Origin: Crocinitomicaceae bacterium
Lineage (GTDB): Bacteria > Bacteroidota > Bacteroidia > Flavobacteriales_D > Crocinitomicaceae
Assembly: GCA_024643725.1 (NCBI GenBank)
Contig: JAHEMJ010000001.1
Location: 89,138 to 153,137, forward strand
DNA: 64,000 bases
Direction: 5' to 3'
Numbering within the stretch: position 1 is the stretch's first letter; each line of letters opens with the position of its first letter. The notes beneath the pieces are model-generated. The model did no database searches. It had not been told where the DNA came from and saw only the letters and a program-made list of their open reading frames with translations. A program made the translations under genes and the position numbers. Below are positions 26,849-36,350 of this stretch, piece after piece.

Positions 26849-27298
26849 ATGCGTTATTTACTTCCTCTAATCCTTTTTTTAGCGGCATGTGCTAGTTTAA
26901 AAAAAACCAAAACGCCTGTTATGAACGAACCAGATGCTCCGAAAGCGTATATTCGTCAAACCGAAACGTTTGACATGGGTGGCGATTTATTTCAAATACA
27001 ACAAGCCAACATCGTAGGGAATAAACTGTTCGTTGTAGTAAAAGCACATCCGATTTTAACAGTGAATGATTTCGCATTGAGTGGCAGTGCGAATATTTCA
27101 AAATCACTTCCGCCGATACGATCCATTCGATTGGCAGTCACGAAAATCCCCGTTAAAAAAGGAGATAGTTCAGTCGCGATGTTTGAACAAACATTGGTCT
27201 TTGATATCCGAGATTTAGCTTATAAACAAGAGTCAGGTTCAGAAATTTACCTGCAATTCGAAGGAGCGAAAGAACGCTACTTATATACCTACAAATAA
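26849..27298 (+). CDS. Small lipoprotein, unknown function
   Basis: This 149-residue protein has a clear lipoprotein signal (LLPLILFLAAC, Cys14). The mature part, about 135 residues, is beta-rich (FDMGGDLFQIQQANIVGNKLFVVV) and ends YLQFEGAKERYLYTYK. I do not recognise the family. It is followed by tlyA at 2 nt, so the two are likely cotranscribed. Confidence 0.72.
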   Translation: MRYLLPLILFLAACASLKKTKTPVMNEPDAPKAYIRQTETFDMGGDLFQIQQANIVGNKLFVVVKAHPILTVNDFALSGSANISKSLPPIRSIRLAVTKIPVKKGDSSVAMFEQTLVFDIRDLAYKQESGSEIYLQFEGAKERYLYTYK

Positions 27299-27300
27299 AC

Positions 27301-28035
27301 ATGGAAGAAGAACGCATTGACAAAATCATCATGGAGCGAAAAATGGTTTCTTCACGCGTTAGAGCGGAGGAATTAATTTCCAAATTTGGTGTCATGGTCA
27401 ACGGGAAGTTAATTTCCAAGCCTGGCAAAAAAGTTCCGGTGGATGCAGAAATTCAATTAATATCCGAGGAGATTCCATGGGTTTCAAAAGGAGCCTTGAA
27501 ATTAGTCGCAGCCATTGAAGAATGGAAATTTGATTGTACGAATAAAGTTTTCATCGATTTGGGAGCAAGTACAGGTGGATTCACTGAAGTTCTGTTGTCG
27601 AAAGGTGCTTCGAAAGTATTTGGCGTGGATGTGGGCTCCAATCAGCTGCATGAGAAACTAAAAACGGATGACCGTGTCATCAACCTAGAAAAGACACATG
27701 CGCGCGATTTAAGCGAGAAACAAATACCAGAAAAGGTTGATGGACTTGTTGTCGATGTCTCTTTTATTAGCTTGGAAAAAGTCATTCCATTCGTGATTGG
27801 ATTTTTGAAACCAAATGCAGATGTTGTGTTATTGATAAAACCACAATTTGAGTTAGGAAGAGCCTTTCTTTCCAAAGGAGGAATTGTCAAGGATGTCCGA
27901 CAGTACCCACTGCTCCTCGATTCGATGAAAGAAATGTGTTCAAGAAATCAATTAGAATGGCAAGCTTACATTGACTCACCCATTCTCGGTGGCGATGGAA
28001 ATAAAGAATTTTTGGGTTACTTTAAACGGAAATGA
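27301..28035 (+). CDS. tlyA: TlyA-family rRNA methyltransferase
   Basis: This 244-residue protein starts with an S4 RNA-binding domain (RIDKIIMERKMVSSRVRAEE, through VMVNGKLISKPGKKV). An FtsJ-type methyltransferase domain follows, with motif I FIDLGASTGGFTEVLL and the catalytic-site region VDGLVVDVSFISLEKV. TlyA proteins 2'-O-methylate rRNA; in mycobacteria this also affects capreomycin sensitivity. Older records call it hemolysin A. The length and domain pair are typical. Confidence 0.93.
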   Translation: MEEERIDKIIMERKMVSSRVRAEELISKFGVMVNGKLISKPGKKVPVDAEIQLISEEIPWVSKGALKLVAAIEEWKFDCTNKVFIDLGASTGGFTEVLLSKGASKVFGVDVGSNQLHEKLKTDDRVINLEKTHARDLSEKQIPEKVDGLVVDVSFISLEKVIPFVIGFLKPNADVVLLIKPQFELGRAFLSKGGIVKDVRQYPLLLDSMKEMCSRNQLEWQAYIDSPILGGDGNKEFLGYFKRK

Positions 28036-28053
28036 TTTTCTTTGTGACGAAAT

Positions 28054-28419
28054 ATGACAATCGACGAATTATACAAAGCATTTAACGACATCGAGTTTCA
28101 AGCAACGCGCATACTAAAAGCGCCAAGTCTTGACCGAGAACACCTGCATCGATTCAACTTGCGTGCAGAAGAAATTCGCAAACAACTTGTTAGCATGCGT
28201 TTGCAGGGCAACATTCATGAAACCATGTCCGAATTGAAAATGATCGACGAGGATTTCTTGCCGAAATTATCTTTTGGTCGAAAAGTGTGGAATATCGTTT
28301 TATTTGGACAACACAAAAAACGTTTTCAAGCGAAAGGACAATTGCGTTATTTCACCATGGAAGTGTCCAAAAGAAAACAACTTTTTGCTTACGCAAAAGG
28401 TGAGTTGAATGTGGATTGA
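28054..28419 (+). CDS. Helical protein of unknown function
   Basis: This 121-residue soluble protein is charged and predicted helical (FNLRAEEIRKQLVSMRLQG). It has no signal peptide and no motif I know. It lies 18 nt after tlyA and may be cotranscribed. Its stop directly touches the stop of the secreted amylase gene on the other strand, with no bases between. Confidence 0.65.
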   Translation: MTIDELYKAFNDIEFQATRILKAPSLDREHLHRFNLRAEEIRKQLVSMRLQGNIHETMSELKMIDEDFLPKLSFGRKVWNIVLFGQHKKRFQAKGQLRYFTMEVSKRKQLFAYAKGELNVD

Positions 28420-30765
28420 TTATTTCACTATCATTTCAGTCACCATGTTATTATCCGAAATCAATCGGACAACATAAGATCCTTTAGATAGTTCTGCTAA
28501 ATTAATTTTCACAGTCGATTCATTTTGGTCTAGCTCAATTCTCTTCAAAATTCTACCTTCCAAATTCAGTATTTCAACATGATTAAATCCATGGTTTGAA
28601 CCTGTGAATACGACCTCAATTTGATCTTCAAATGGATTCGGAGCAATAACGATTTGAGCCTGATCAAGCGTGGCGATTCCAGCATTAGGATCCGTCATAC
28701 TGCAAGCACATTTATTTTTCACGACATTCGTTTGAACCACCGCAGGAGCTAAATAAATTGCCTTTACCCAACATTTCTGTCCTGCTTGCGTACTTGATGC
28801 ATTTCGAATGCGCAAGGTGTACCATCCGTCATACGTTGCAACATGAGAAAAATTCATATTCCCAGCTTGCTGCATGGAATCAATTTCTTGACAATCCTTA
28901 TCCAAAAGTATCAGTCTAATGGGCAACGTTGCTAAGGAAGGATACAATTCGACATTAATCGTCGTTCCTGATTTCACGTAAATTCTTCCTACTGTTCGAC
29001 AGTCCAAACTTGCGTTTGGCAATGCGCCTCCTTGTTGTAACGAAGATGTGTGACTATCGCCTAAATCGTCAGACATTTCCCATTCCTGAGTGGTGTATTT
29101 TTCAGGACGCACATAATTTGTATCGATTCCTTGTGGTGCCCAAACGCAATATCCTCTTCTACCAAGATTAGCCGTACCATCACAAGGTGGAATGCTAATA
29201 TCTACCTTTCCACCTCCATAAACTGTTCGTGTTGCCGTGCCATTCGCACCTGAATAGTCGATTAAAACAGTTCCATCCGACCAACTTGTCTGCACCCCCA
29301 CTAAATTTTGCCAATTCGTCCATTGATCTGTTACTCCAATCAACGCTTTTGCTTCTCGTTCAATCACTAAAGCGTCAGCGGCTTGCCAACGAACAAGGTA
29401 ATTCCCTTGTTTAAAATGCAAATTTTGATGGCACCAAATGAGGTTTTGAATATCACTATCCACTGGCAGATTCGCTGTGGATGTTGGCAAATGAGAAAAT
29501 CGATTTCCATTGTATCCTAGAGAAAAAAGATCTTCAAAAAAAAGTTGAGGAGCACCATCAATAGACATAACAATGGCGTGTGCAACAGAACTCCTTCCGT
29601 CATTTGGCTCAATATGCGGACTCAATTCTGATCCGGAATTCCATCCTGTATAATTTCCTTGTGCGTTCAGGGTTGGACGAAAAGTATCGTGATTATTCAC
29701 AAAAGGGACCGTTCTTGCACGATTCATTTGTTGTTGACTTGGAATCGTTGCCAAATCAAAGTTCCCATTACCGCTGACCATTGAAGCGAGTGCAAATCTC
29801 AAGTTAAAATCGAAGGTTCCTGCTCGATTTTGAACAGCATCACACCAGGAATCGAGTTGAGCTGTACTTCCCACCCACTCACCTACAGCAAACATATCTG
29901 CTCCTCCGCTTGCATAAAGGGCATTGTATTGTAAATTCCATAGAAAGTCTTCGGAAGCGTAAGCAGGAAAATGCTTCACTGCATCTAGTCGAACGCCATC
30001 CCACCCAACTTGTTTCTTGTACCAAATTAACCAATTACGCATATTGGAACGCATGTAATCGGTAGATTGAGTTGGATTAAACGTTGCATTACTGGATAAT
30101 CCAAAGGCATTGCTTTCGTAGGACGCATCAGGACCCCAATACGGAGAATTAATGTCATTCGTACAACAAGCATTCGCGTTATTTGGATAAAAATTTTGCC
30201 AATTCTTTGGGAATCTTCCTTCACGGGCAAGGTAATTCAAAGCGGTTTCTGCACTGGCAGGTGTTTTGAAGCAACTATATCTGAAATTTTTGTATTTGTT
30301 TGTTTGACCATCATCCATCGCAGAAGGATCTTGTCCACCTGCCCCATTCGAACTTCCCGCATTCGTGACATGATTCAATACAATGTCTTGAATCACATCG
30401 ATTCCATTGGCATGCATGACAGCGACCATACGAAGGAGTTCATCTTTATCTCCCATACGTGTTTTTGTCGCATTTTTTTGAAATTTATCCCCTAAGTCGT
30501 AATGATCAAACGGAGAATATCCAACACTATTCGTTCCATTGTTTTTAATTGTTGGTGGAATCCAAATAGCATCCACACCGAGCTCTTTCAGACGAGGAGC
30601 CAATTCAGTTAAATAATTAGCCCATCCATTTGCATAATTGGAATTCCAATAGTCCCACCAAAAAGATTGCAACACAACTTGGCGAGAAGTTGGATTAACT
30701 TGTCCAATAAAACCATTCAGCTTCGCAAAGCAGAAAAAAAAGAATACAACTAATTTTATTTTCAT
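28420..30765 (-). CDS. Secreted GH13 alpha-amylase with T9SS sorting domain
   Basis: This 781-residue protein has a signal peptide, a GH13 catalytic barrel with all four conserved regions (DIVLNH; VRLDAVKH, nucleophile Asp261; VGEWVG, acid Glu296; FVNNHDTF, Asp360), and a C-terminal beta domain. The last 85 or so residues (IVIAPNPFEDQIEV, then GRILKRIEL, ending GSYVVRLISDNNMVTEMIVK) are a type A T9SS sorting domain. It should therefore be exported across the outer membrane to cleave starch or maltodextrin outside the cell. It is the last gene of the minus-strand maltose unit, 11 nt after GH65. Confidence 0.93.
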   Translation of the reverse strand: MKIKLVVFFFFCFAKLNGFIGQVNPTSRQVVLQSFWWDYWNSNYANGWANYLTELAPRLKELGVDAIWIPPTIKNNGTNSVGYSPFDHYDLGDKFQKNATKTRMGDKDELLRMVAVMHANGIDVIQDIVLNHVTNAGSSNGAGGQDPSAMDDGQTNKYKNFRYSCFKTPASAETALNYLAREGRFPKNWQNFYPNNANACCTNDINSPYWGPDASYESNAFGLSSNATFNPTQSTDYMRSNMRNWLIWYKKQVGWDGVRLDAVKHFPAYASEDFLWNLQYNALYASGGADMFAVGEWVGSTAQLDSWCDAVQNRAGTFDFNLRFALASMVSGNGNFDLATIPSQQQMNRARTVPFVNNHDTFRPTLNAQGNYTGWNSGSELSPHIEPNDGRSSVAHAIVMSIDGAPQLFFEDLFSLGYNGNRFSHLPTSTANLPVDSDIQNLIWCHQNLHFKQGNYLVRWQAADALVIEREAKALIGVTDQWTNWQNLVGVQTSWSDGTVLIDYSGANGTATRTVYGGGKVDISIPPCDGTANLGRRGYCVWAPQGIDTNYVRPEKYTTQEWEMSDDLGDSHTSSLQQGGALPNASLDCRTVGRIYVKSGTTINVELYPSLATLPIRLILLDKDCQEIDSMQQAGNMNFSHVATYDGWYTLRIRNASSTQAGQKCWVKAIYLAPAVVQTNVVKNKCACSMTDPNAGIATLDQAQIVIAPNPFEDQIEVVFTGSNHGFNHVEILNLEGRILKRIELDQNESTVKINLAELSKGSYVVRLISDNNMVTEMIVK

Positions 30766-30776
30766 GCGCTAAGTAT

Positions 30777-33056
30777 TTACACGTTAGCTACATACTCTTC
30801 CCCAGCATTTATTTGAATCATTTCCTTCTTCACAGAGCAGGCAACTTGTTTATCACCAATATTTTTAATGCTCACTTTCGATTTATCAATTGACACTTCC
30901 AAAGGAACCGTTTGATACAAAATTCTAAAAGTGTACGAATCCCAAGCTTCTGGAATGGTTGGATTTATTTCCAATCCGCTTTCATGTACACGAACACCTG
31001 CTAATCCTTCCACCACGGACATCCACGTACCTGCCATACTTGTGATGTGCAAGCCTTCGTCCGCTTCGTGGTTGTAATCGTCTAAGTCCAAACGCGAGGT
31101 GCGTAAATACAACTCATACGCCTTCGCTAAATTCCCAATCTTAGCAGCTAAAATTACATGGACACATGGAGACAACGAAGATTCGTGAACAGTTTTTGGT
31201 TCGTAGAAATCAAAATTCGCACGAATGGTTTCTACATCAAAATGATCTTCGAATAAGTACAAACCTTGCAATACATCGGCCTGTTTAATGAAAATTGATC
31301 GCAGAATGCGATCCCAAGACCAGTGTTGATTAATTGGACGCTCATTTAATGGTAAATCTGAAACCGATAATTGTTCCTTATCCATGAAACCATCTTGCTG
31401 AAGGAAAATAGTTGTCCCTTCCAACACCGGGAAGTAAACATTCTCAACAATGTGACGAAAAGCACCAATCTCTTTTTCGGACATTAGTTTATTGTTCGTC
31501 CCGCCAATTTCCGCATTGATGGTTAAACAGTAATCGATACACCAACGTGCGATGTAATTTGTATACCAGTTGTTATTGACATTGTTTTCGTATTCATTTG
31601 GACCAGTCACACCCAACATCACATAAGCCTTTTTACTTTCTGACCAATTGAAGCGTTGCGCCCAAAAACGTGCGATTCCAAGTAAAACAGGAAAACCGTA
31701 TTTTTTCAAGTAATCACGATCTCCGGTGTGACGGACATAATTGTAAATCCCGAAAGCAATTGCACCATTTCGGTGGATTTCTTCGAAGGTAATTTCCCAC
31801 TCGTTGTGACATTCCTCACCGTTCATGGTTACCATTGGATACAAAGCAGCTCCATCCTTGAAACCTAATTTCTCCGCATTTTCAATGGCTTTATTCAAAT
31901 GATTGTAGCGATAAACCAATAATTGTTGCGCTATCTTCGGATCAGCCGTTTTTAAATAGAATGGCAAGCAGTATGCCTCAGTATCCCAATACGTTGCACC
32001 TCCGTATTTCTCACCGGTAAATCCTTTTGGACCGATGTTCAACTTGGCATTTTTACCGGTGTAGGTTTGATACAAATGGAAAATATTAAAACGAATTCCT
32101 TGTTGAGCCGCAATATCACCTTTGATAACGATATCCGCATTTTCCCAAATTTTCAACCAAGCTTGTTCATGTTCTTGACGTAATTTATCAAATCCACCTG
32201 TGTATGCATCACGAACGCGAGAAATTGCTTTTGCTGCTAATTCAAATTCGGAGTGATTCATGGTGGACGTAATCGCTACGTATTTCTTTAAGGTATAAGG
32301 CGTGCCTTTTTCCAAATAGTGTTCGAAATTGTTTTCAACGTAAAATTCTCGTTCGGCAATGTTTGGATGAATGGTCAATAATTCGGAATCCTTCCAGAAT
32401 GAAAAACGCATCGCTGTCGCAACGGAGAAGTTTGTCTTCTTCGTTCGTCCACAAATAATTCCTTTTTGCGCATCAACTTTCTTACTGTCTTCAATCCAGA
32501 AAAACTCATCGTAATTCGCATCATGGTTACTCACTTTTCCATCTAGATACGGAGTGAATTTTACGTTACCACTAAAATTCAATGGAGTAACGGTGTAGGA
32601 AATGGCCGCAATTTCTTCCTTAGCCATGGAACAGAAACGAATGGATTGTACTTCTAATTCTTTTCCATTCGATAATTTCACTTTAAAATGACGACTGAGG
32701 ATTCCATGTTGCATATCCAATTCACGGTGAAAGGACTTCACTTCACAGGTATTCAAATCCAAGGGAATTCCATCCACTTCGATGTTGATTCCAATCCAAT
32801 TGCACGAGTTTAACACTTTGGCAAAATACTCTGGGTAACCATTTTTCCACCAACCTACACGCGTTTTGTCTGGATAATAAACTCCTCCAACATAACTTCC
32901 CTGCAGGCTATCGCCCGTGAATTGTTCTTCAAAATTAGCACGTTGTCCAAAAGACCCGTTTCCAATACTAAAAATACTCTCCGCTTGTTTTTGTTTGCTT
33001 GGATCAAACTTATTTTCAATAATTTTCCAAGCATCAATTTCAAACAAATTACGCAT
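30777..33056 (-). CDS. GH65 maltose phosphorylase-like enzyme
   Basis: This 759-residue protein has GH65 architecture: an N-terminal beta-sandwich (GNGSFGQRANFEEQFTGDSL), an (alpha/alpha)6 barrel and a C-terminal jelly-roll part. The general acid is likely Glu488 in GPNEYENNVNNNW, close to Glu487 in Lactobacillus brevis maltose phosphorylase, and KYGGATYWDTEAYCLPFYL is also typical. It would split maltose with phosphate into glucose and beta-glucose-1-phosphate, without spending ATP. Trehalose or kojibiose as substrates cannot be excluded. It lacks a signal peptide, so it is cytoplasmic. Its first 8 nt overlap pgmB. Confidence 0.92.
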   Translation of the reverse strand: MRNLFEIDAWKIIENKFDPSKQKQAESIFSIGNGSFGQRANFEEQFTGDSLQGSYVGGVYYPDKTRVGWWKNGYPEYFAKVLNSCNWIGINIEVDGIPLDLNTCEVKSFHRELDMQHGILSRHFKVKLSNGKELEVQSIRFCSMAKEEIAAISYTVTPLNFSGNVKFTPYLDGKVSNHDANYDEFFWIEDSKKVDAQKGIICGRTKKTNFSVATAMRFSFWKDSELLTIHPNIAEREFYVENNFEHYLEKGTPYTLKKYVAITSTMNHSEFELAAKAISRVRDAYTGGFDKLRQEHEQAWLKIWENADIVIKGDIAAQQGIRFNIFHLYQTYTGKNAKLNIGPKGFTGEKYGGATYWDTEAYCLPFYLKTADPKIAQQLLVYRYNHLNKAIENAEKLGFKDGAALYPMVTMNGEECHNEWEITFEEIHRNGAIAFGIYNYVRHTGDRDYLKKYGFPVLLGIARFWAQRFNWSESKKAYVMLGVTGPNEYENNVNNNWYTNYIARWCIDYCLTINAEIGGTNNKLMSEKEIGAFRHIVENVYFPVLEGTTIFLQQDGFMDKEQLSVSDLPLNERPINQHWSWDRILRSIFIKQADVLQGLYLFEDHFDVETIRANFDFYEPKTVHESSLSPCVHVILAAKIGNLAKAYELYLRTSRLDLDDYNHEADEGLHITSMAGTWMSVVEGLAGVRVHESGLEINPTIPEAWDSYTFRILYQTVPLEVSIDKSKVSIKNIGDKQVACSVKKEMIQINAGEEYVANV

Positions 33057-33687
33057 ACGCCTCTAAACTAAATTCTGTTAAATCATTCAAATATGTGTCC
33101 GCTAAATCAGCGATGTTTGGATTACCGACCGCAAATGCATGGAATCCACCTGCTTTGGCAGCTGTTATTCCACTTGCTGCATCTTCAAAAACGATGCATT
33201 CGTTCGGCAACAATCCAAGTGCTTTTGCACCATTTAAAAATACCTCCGGATGAGGTTTTGGGAATTCCACCCCATTTCCGTCGATGACGACATCGAAAAG
33301 GTGATCAATTTTCAACAACGTTAAAATGAAGTTGGCATTTTTACTCGATGAGCCAATGGCCAATTTGATCCCTTTTGCTTTGGCTTCGGTCAACAAATCG
33401 AGTACTCCGGGAAGTAAATCTGTTTGATTTAATTCCTGAATGGAATCGACATAAAAATCATTTTTACTTTTTAACAACGCATCAAATTCTTCACTTGAAA
33501 TCGTCTTTGATCCAAGTTCAAGAATTTTCTTTAATGAATCTGCTCGACTCACGCCTTTTAAAAGTTCGTTGTGTTCTTCTTCAAAGTCAATTCCTAACGA
33601 ATGAGCTGTGCGTTGCCAAGCGATGAAATGATTGTGTTCTGTGGTTACAATCACACCATCTAAGTCAAATATCAGTCCTTTTATCAT
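33049..33687 (-). CDS. pgmB: Beta-phosphoglucomutase
   Basis: This 212-residue HAD-family enzyme has the nucleophile Asp8 and acid/base Asp10 in IFDLDGVIVTTEHNHFIAW, a cap with GVSRADSLKKIL (R/S specificity loop), GSSSKNANFIL, and the metal site VFEDAASGITAAKAGG. It converts beta-glucose-1-phosphate to glucose-6-phosphate, the step after GH65 phosphorolysis. The overlap with the GH65 gene (8 nt) and the two-base gap to the transporter support a joint pathway. Confidence 0.95.
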   Translation of the reverse strand: MIKGLIFDLDGVIVTTEHNHFIAWQRTAHSLGIDFEEEHNELLKGVSRADSLKKILELGSKTISSEEFDALLKSKNDFYVDSIQELNQTDLLPGVLDLLTEAKAKGIKLAIGSSSKNANFILTLLKIDHLFDVVIDGNGVEFPKPHPEVFLNGAKALGLLPNECIVFEDAASGITAAKAGGFHAFAVGNPNIADLADTYLNDLTEFSLEAYA

Positions 33688-33688
33688 T

Positions 33689-35005
33689 TTAAGCTATCTT
33701 TTCCTCTTTGATTCGCAAGGTTAAAATCCCTGCTAAAATCAACAAACATCCCCCAATTGTAACTGCTGCAATGCGCGAACCATCCAATACATTTTCCATC
33801 ACTTTTCCGAAGAATAGTGAAGCGATAATTTCCGGTAAGACAATAAAGAAATTAAAGATGCCCATGTAAACTCCAATTTTGTTTTCTGGTAAACAATCAG
33901 CCAACATAGAATAAGGCATCGATAATATGCTACTCCAAGCTATTCCAACTAGGCCCATCACAATGAACAGACCAAAACTGGATGCTTCACCATGTATCAG
34001 ATTGATGGAAATTAAGCCCATTCCGCCAATCAATAAACAGATAAAATGGGTCCATTTTTTACCAAACTTACTCGCTAATACAGGCAAAGCTAAAGCGAAT
34101 AACAAGGTGACAACGTTCTCAATGGAATAGGTTAATCCGGCGAAATTTTGTCCATCTGAATAGGCTTTCGAACCTGCTTCCCCTCCAAAAATGTCGTTAG
34201 CCACTGTTGGTGTGTAATAAAACCACATTAAGAACAAGCCAGGCCACGTAACAAATTGGATCAAAGCCAACTGTTTCATGCGTTTTGGCATATTTGTGAT
34301 GGCGTACGTAATTTCTTTGATTCCCGCCGACAACCCTTTCTTTTCCGCTTTTTTCGCCGCTAGTTCCTCTTCGGATGGTGGATATTCTTTCGTCGTAAAT
34401 ACGGTATACAGTACTGCACCTAAAAAGGCGATTCCCCCAAGATAAAAAGACCACTTTACATTATTCGCTACATGTCCATGTGCAGCAGTTGAACTCACAT
34501 TAAACCAATGCGTAAAAATCCACGGCAAAGCGCTCGCAATGGTTGCCCCGACACCAATGAAAAAACTCTGCATCGAGAATCCAACGGTACGTTGATTTTC
34601 TGGAAGTTTGTCCGCAACAAATGCACGAAAAGGTTCCATACTAATGTTGATGGAAGAATCCAACACCCACAAAAGTCCAGCCGCCATCCACAACGCAGAA
34701 GCATTTGGCATAATGAACAAACACAAGGAACTCAAGATGGCACCGATTAAAAAATACGGTCTTCTTCTTCCAAAGGTTGGATGCCAAGTTCGATCACTTA
34801 AATAACCGATTATTGGCTGGACAAGTAGTCCAGTTAATGGCGCTGCTAACCACAATGCTGGAATGTCTTCTGGTTTCGCTCCTAAGTTCTCATAGATAGA
34901 ACTCATATTGGCCATTTGGAGTCCCCAACCGAATTGGATCCCCATAAATCCGAAACTCATGTTCCAGATTTGCCAAAATGATAAGTTTGGTTTCGTACTA
35001 GTCAT
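33689..35005 (-). CDS. SLC45-like MFS sugar transporter
   Basis: This 438-residue protein has 12 predicted membrane helices and the SLC45/GPH-like signature GYLSDRTWHPTFGRRRPYFL between helices 2 and 3. A charged cytoplasmic loop (EELAAKKAEKKGLSAG) splits the two halves. It is the only transporter in the locus and probably imports maltose or maltodextrins with protons; this is inferred from its neighbours. It is 22 nt after the upstream amylase gene. Confidence 0.9.
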   Translation of the reverse strand: MTSTKPNLSFWQIWNMSFGFMGIQFGWGLQMANMSSIYENLGAKPEDIPALWLAAPLTGLLVQPIIGYLSDRTWHPTFGRRRPYFLIGAILSSLCLFIMPNASALWMAAGLLWVLDSSINISMEPFRAFVADKLPENQRTVGFSMQSFFIGVGATIASALPWIFTHWFNVSSTAAHGHVANNVKWSFYLGGIAFLGAVLYTVFTTKEYPPSEEELAAKKAEKKGLSAGIKEITYAITNMPKRMKQLALIQFVTWPGLFLMWFYYTPTVANDIFGGEAGSKAYSDGQNFAGLTYSIENVVTLLFALALPVLASKFGKKWTHFICLLIGGMGLISINLIHGEASSFGLFIVMGLVGIAWSSILSMPYSMLADCLPENKIGVYMGIFNFFIVLPEIIASLFFGKVMENVLDGSRIAAVTIGGCLLILAGILTLRIKEEKIA

Positions 35006-35027
35006 GGTTTAAGTTTTAGTAGCGTCC

Positions 35028-36350
35028 TTACTTGTAGTAAACTTGGTATCCCCATGGACCCAAAGCAACTTTATTGGAATTCAAAAGTGTTTTCTTCTTA
35101 CCTGAAAACAAATCTGTGTATTCACCCGAAATCTTCTCAGAACTAAAGGTAAATTCAGACTTTTTATTGGAAAGATTCAACACGGTAATTACTTGATGTC
35201 CATTCGATTCTCTCACAAAAACAAGTTGTTCTTTTGGATTCGTTGTCTGAATAACACGCGCTTGATTGTGTCCATCATTTACCCAAAGCGCCTCATTTGT
35301 CTGGTGCAATGTCAACAACTTCGTATAAAAAGGAACCATGTCCATTTTTTTCCATTCAATGCTATCTTTATCGAAGAATTTCAATCGTCGATCCAAGGAA
35401 GTTTCTTGTCCATTGTATACCAATGGCATTCCTTCCATGGTTGCCGCTAATACCGCAAAGGCAAATCGTGCATCACCCATGCGTTCCATTTCCGTTCCGT
35501 TCCAAGAATTTTCATCGTGATTCGAGGTAAACTGCATGCGGTAAGCGTTACCTGGGTATTTGTTTTGTTCCAAATACGCGCGAATCGCTGTCGCATCTTT
35601 TTTACCTTTCGCCACATCGTTCATGATGTGATGAAAGTCCCAAGCATACGTCATTTCGAACGCATCGTGCAGTGGAATTTCCTCCGCTTCAGCTAACATG
35701 AAAATAGGTTTTACGCTTTGTAACTCCGTTCTGGCTTCCATCCAGAAGTCTAATGGAACCCATCCAGCTACATCACAACGGAATCCGTCGATATTTGCTT
35801 CCGTCAACCAATATTTCATGGATTTAATCATCTCAATTCTCATGGCAGGATTATCGTAATTCAAATCTGCTACATCCCACCAATCTGTACCGATGGTTGG
35901 TTGCACATTCCCAGTTGAATCTAAGGTATACCAATCAAGGTGACCTTCATCCAACCAAACATTATCAGGAGAAGAATGATTTGCTACCCAATCAATAATC
36001 ACATACATTCCGAGTTCATGTGCTTTATTTACAAGATTTTTGAAATCATCTAAATTTCCAAACTCACGGTTTACACCTTTATAATCTTGAACCGCGTAGT
36101 AACTTCCTAAAGAACCTTTTCGGTTTTTCACACCAATCGGATGGATTGGCATCAACCAAATAATATCCACTCCCATTGCTTTTAAGCGTGGAAGTTGCTT
36201 GGTCACCTGCGCAAAATTTCCATCCTTGGAAAATTGACGTACATTGATTTCATAGATGGTTGCATTTTGCGCCCAATCCGGTGTATTTCGTTGTGCATTA
36301 GAAGAAAAGGCTACGAAAGCGATTGCCGAGAAAAGTATCGATTTTAACAT
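35028..36350 (-). CDS. GH13 alpha-amylase-family enzyme with signal peptide
   Basis: This 440-residue protein has a signal peptide (SILFSAIAFVAFSSNAQ) and the four GH13 regions: VIIDWVANHSS, FRCDVAG (nucleophile Asp193), LAEAEE (acid Glu221) and FTSNHDEN (Asp279). It has no T9SS sorting domain, unlike its neighbour, so it likely stays in the periplasm. It would cut maltodextrins to maltose for import. It overlaps the kinase gene upstream by 7 nt. Confidence 0.92.
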   Translation of the reverse strand: MLKSILFSAIAFVAFSSNAQRNTPDWAQNATIYEINVRQFSKDGNFAQVTKQLPRLKAMGVDIIWLMPIHPIGVKNRKGSLGSYYAVQDYKGVNREFGNLDDFKNLVNKAHELGMYVIIDWVANHSSPDNVWLDEGHLDWYTLDSTGNVQPTIGTDWWDVADLNYDNPAMRIEMIKSMKYWLTEANIDGFRCDVAGWVPLDFWMEARTELQSVKPIFMLAEAEEIPLHDAFEMTYAWDFHHIMNDVAKGKKDATAIRAYLEQNKYPGNAYRMQFTSNHDENSWNGTEMERMGDARFAFAVLAATMEGMPLVYNGQETSLDRRLKFFDKDSIEWKKMDMVPFYTKLLTLHQTNEALWVNDGHNQARVIQTTNPKEQLVFVRESNGHQVITVLNLSNKKSEFTFSSEKISGEYTDLFSGKKKTLLNSNKVALGPWGYQVYYK